DNA from: Acidobacteriota bacterium
Lineage (GTDB): Bacteria; Acidobacteriota; Terriglobia; Terriglobales; Acidobacteriaceae
Direction of reading: 5' to 3'
NCBI GenBank assembly: GCA_021778845.1
Contig: JAJYBU010000018.1
Span: forward strand, 1-64,000
DNA: 64,000 bases
Below, piece by piece: positions 61,440-64,000 of the stretch. Numbering within the stretch: position 1 is the stretch's first letter; each line of letters opens with the position of its first letter. Made by a program: the position numbers and the translations under genes. The notes below the pieces were generated by a model that was given only the letters and a program-made list of their open reading frames with translations, did not search any database and was not told where the DNA came from.

Positions 61440-64000
61440 TCACTCATCGCCTGTGAGATGTTCGGTGGACTTGGACATCACGGCCGTGCGTTCGAGTTTG
61501 TCCCAACTGAAGCTCTTGCCATCGATGGCACGCTTGACTGTGCGGATCAGTACCCAGGAGAACAGTTGGCGATATGTGAAGCGTTGGATCCAGATATGAA
61601 AGAGGAGCCACGCATCGCCCTTGCTCGCGGGGTGTTTACGTTCCAGCATAAAGGCCAGCGCGGAGGCGGCGAAGTCAATCAGCAGGAAGGCGAGGAAGAA
61701 GGTCAGCAGTTTGTATATGTCGGAGGGGCTGGTGGTCTCGGGATGAAAGTGCTTGTCGATGAAGTAGTGCACAACGCCCGCCACGAACATGAGGTCGATG
61801 AGCGGCGAGACGAGGGGAAGAATAATCTGGAAGATGAGAATGTTGGGCAGCGCGAACAGGCCCATGGCGCGGCGTTTCGCGATGGCACCGCGATGTTTGA
61901 AGATAGCCTGAAGAATGCCGAAGGACCAGCGGAAACGCTGACGGGCGAGACCGTTGGCGTTGGCTGGCGCCTCAGTGAAGGCCAGGGCCTGATCCTCGTA
62001 GATGACGGCGTAACCTTGCTCAAGCAGGTTCATGGTAAGGTCCGCGTCCTCTGCGACGGTGTCAGGATGATAACCGCCGCCGGCCTTGACGGCTGAGGTG
62101 CGCCACGCGCCGATGGCTCCGGGAACGACCATCACGACGTCGAAGAGGTCGAGGGCGCGGCGCTCAAAGTTTTGCGAGGTGATGTACTCGAGGGCCTGCC
62201 ATCGGGTCCACAGGTTGACGCGGTTGCCGACCTTCGCGTTGCCTGCGACAGCCCCGATGTGCGGGTTCGCGAAGTGGCCGACCATGCGCGTGATGGCGTC
62301 GTGTGCGATGACTCCATCAGCATCAATGCCGACGTAGATCTCCTCGTTGGTCTGTGCTAGGGCGAAGTTGAGCGCGTCGGCCTTGCCGCCGTTGGGCTTG
62401 GTCAATACCGTGACGCGGCCTGCGGCGATCTCCTTTTCGTACGTCTCAGACGCGATCTTGAAGGTGTTGTCAGACGATCCATCGTCGATCACGATGATGC
62501 GGATGTTCTTGTAGTTCGACATCAGCACGGATCGGATGGTGCGTGCGATGACTTTTTCCTCGTTGTAAGCGGGGATGAGCACGGCAACGCGCGGCTGATA
62601 GTCGGGCGCGGAGAAGTCCTTGCGAACACGGAAGCGGTCGATGGTGGCGAAGAGGCCGATGATGATCAGGCGTCCGCTCATCAGGATGTCTCCGATGAAG
62701 AAGACACTGATGACGAAGTGGTTGAAGAAAGAGATCAAGAAGAATGCAATCGAGTCGATCCACGCGTAGTAGCGTTGGCGACCCGTGACGGGAGGCATGA
62801 CCTCGTTACGGGTCTTGCCGATGAGTTCCGAGACTGGAACGATCGTGTACCCGTGGGCGCGGAGTGCGTCGATCAGCACCGGCAGGCCCGCAACTGTGGC
62901 AGAGCGGTCGCCGCCGCCGTCGTGCATCAGAATGATCGAGCCCCGCATCCACGGTTTAGCATCGAACAGAGCGATCTGATCAAAGACGCTCTTAACGATC
63001 TCCTGAGGGGATTTGCGGGGATGCTCGTCCCAGTCGTTGGTGTCGATCTTGTCACCGACGATCACATAGCCGAGATGTTGAATATGATCGACGGGAGCGG
63101 CCTGGTCATTGGTATCCGGCTCCTGGTCGATGGAGTAAGGCGGGCGGAAGTACACCGGATGCACCCCGAGTTCGGCTCCGAAGAGTCGCTCGGTGAGATT
63201 CAATTGCAGGTCTACCTGACGCTGCGATATCTCGGAGATGTCTGGATGCGTGTAGGTGTGATTACCGATCTCGTTGCCGTCACGGTAAACGCTCTTCATC
63301 AGGCTGATGTTGTCTTGCGCGACCTCTCCGATCATGAAGAAGGTGCCCACGACGTGGTACTGCTTGAGGATGGCGAGTATCTTCGGGGTCCACTCGGGGT
63401 CGGGGCCATCATCGAAGCTGATCGCGACTTCCTTCGGATGATAGCCATATTGCGACAGCGTGTAGGGCAGGGGATAGGAGTCCATCGACTCCTCGATCAC
63501 GCTGAGATACTCCGCAGGAATCGTTGGGTCGTCGTCCATGGTCAGCGTGCGATGGCCGTTTTGCGGCGGGCTGGTAACGCGCAGAATATCGCCGTCTCCC
63601 TCGGTGTCCACGTCCTGGCCGGGTGCGACCTCGGCGAGGTCCTTGACGGGATCCGCTTTGAGCGGGCGGTCCCAGACATTCCATAGGGAATCGTCTTCGA
63701 GCCCGAGCCGCTGCAGGGCAAAGGTCTCGATGCCCAGCGCACGCGCGACGCGCATCTGGTTGAGTGCCGTCACGGCGTCCAGGAACCACACTGTATGCTG
63801 CACCTTCGCGTCGACATCGTCATAGGCGAAGTGAGGGTTGAGCGAGTCGCCGTCGAGGCTGATCTTTGCATCGGCGTCGGACGCTGCCTGCCACGCTTCC
63901 TGCGTGGAGAGCATGGTCGCGTTCACCGACGGAGGGATTGCCGGTTGGGTTGCGGGATGGCGAGCGCGGCCCTTCGCTGGTGGTGGCGGCAGTGGTGCGG
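61440..64000 (-). CDS. GH18-like / CE4 deacetylase / GT2 synthase fusion (5'-partial)
   Basis: The frame is open to the window edge, so the N-terminus is missing; residues are counted from a GTG at 63926. About 30-83 resemble the end of a GH18 barrel (H-T-V-W-F-L-D-A, F-A-L-Q-R-L-G). About 165-380 are a CE4 polysaccharide deacetylase (F-D-D-G-P-D 171-176, N-H-T-Y-T-H-P-D 222-229, R-P-P-Y). After membrane segments comes a processive GT2 domain (I-P-A-Y-N-E-E, D-D-G-S-S-D, D-A-D-G, E-D-A-D, Q-R-F-R-W) and three or four C-terminal membrane helices. It should make, deacetylate and possibly trim an N-acetylhexosamine polymer at the inner membrane. Confidence 0.88.
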   Translation of the reverse strand, partial: APLPPPPAKGRARHPATQPAIPPSVNATMLSTQEAWQAASDADAKISLDGDSLNPHFAYDDVDAKVQHTVWFLDAVTALNQMRVARALGIETFALQRLGLEDDSLWNVWDRPLKADPVKDLAEVAPGQDVDTEGDGDILRVTSPPQNGHRTLTMDDDPTIPAEYLSVIEESMDSYPLPYTLSQYGYHPKEVAISFDDGPDPEWTPKILAILKQYHVVGTFFMIGEVAQDNISLMKSVYRDGNEIGNHTYTHPDISEISQRQVDLQLNLTERLFGAELGVHPVYFRPPYSIDQEPDTNDQAAPVDHIQHLGYVIVGDKIDTNDWDEHPRKSPQEIVKSVFDQIALFDAKPWMRGSIILMHDGGGDRSATVAGLPVLIDALRAHGYTIVPVSELIGKTRNEVMPPVTGRQRYYAWIDSIAFFLISFFNHFVISVFFIGDILMSGRLIIIGLFATIDRFRVRKDFSAPDYQPRVAVLIPAYNEEKVIARTIRSVLMSNYKNIRIIVIDDGSSDNTFKIASETYEKEIAAGRVTVLTKPNGGKADALNFALAQTNEEIYVGIDADGVIAHDAITRMVGHFANPHIGAVAGNAKVGNRVNLWTRWQALEYITSQNFERRALDLFDVVMVVPGAIGAWRTSAVKAGGGYHPDTVAEDADLTMNLLEQGYAVIYEDQALAFTEAPANANGLARQRFRWSFGILQAIFKHRGAIAKRRAMGLFALPNILIFQIILPLVSPLIDLMFVAGVVHYFIDKHFHPETTSPSDIYKLLTFFLAFLLIDFAASALAFMLERKHPASKGDAWLLFHIWIQRFTYRQLFSWVLIRTVKRAIDGKSFSWDKLERTAVMSKSTEHLTGDE

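Overview
The window reads as the chromosome of an acidobacterium of the Acidobacteriaceae type (Terriglobus/Granulicella/Edaphobacter-like). This is inferred from gene content, not from rRNA, which is absent here. The pointers are a 1200-residue TonB-dependent receptor with an N-terminal carboxypeptidase-regulatory-like domain, a pectin operon using the UxaE-type epimerase, free-standing CHAD and CYTH proteins, a Gram-negative envelope (lpxD, lgt, lspA, tonB, a family 9 glycosyltransferase), high GC, and dispersed GTCATCCTGAGCG-like repeats.

Region 1 (1-3300) looks like the edge of an integrated replicon or satellite. Eight tandem 15-bp iterons, an AT-rich stretch with a near-consensus DnaA box and two perfect palindromes lead into three overlapping genes: a P-loop ATPase, an archaeo-eukaryotic-type primase and an unknown protein. 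A tRNA-Leu(GAG) with its own terminator marks where ordinary chromosome resumes.

Region 2 (3.5-17 kb) carries pilT, an exported Ntn-type asparaginase, a HAD hydrolase and a pectin-utilisation locus. That locus holds a TonB-dependent receptor, a LacI-family regulator, and the operon GH28 polygalacturonase - pectin methylesterase - uxaE - gluconokinase - SDR. Matching promoter/operator arrangements (TTGACG, 18 bp, -10, then a TTGGCAACGTTGCCAA-like palindrome) precede both the receptor and the operon, so one regulator probably controls both.

Region 3 (17-29 kb) is amino-acid catabolism. Tyrosine breakdown genes (hmgA, fahA, hpd) and scoAB run rightward into a leftward leucine/isovalerate-type cluster (LiuC-like hydratase, HMG-CoA lyase-like enzyme, acyl-CoA dehydrogenase, carboxyltransferase). 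Both routes end in acetoacetate, which the scoAB product between them would activate.

Region 4 (29-53 kb) is mostly housekeeping: miaB, a DUF151 nuclease, a GT9 glycosyltransferase, aroA, hpt, lgt, a SprT-like protease, the translationally coupled ileS-lspA-uvrA-TPR string, tonB, a CYTH protein, a Sua5-type threonylcarbamoyl-AMP synthase, an Hfq-like protein, holB, a cytochrome P450 coupled to tmk, and lpxD. A roughly 100-bp MITE-like hairpin lies at 36 kb.

Region 5 (53-64 kb) holds several unusual proteins: a CCA-adding-type nucleotidyltransferase with a histone-H1-like tail, a CNB/glutaredoxin-like/thioredoxin-reductase-like fusion without the redox cysteines, a LuxR-type regulator with a degenerate receiver, and a multidomain GH18-remnant/CE4 deacetylase/GT2 synthase cut by the window edge. 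rfbB, a VOC protein, a lipoprotein and a P5C dehydrogenase lie among them.
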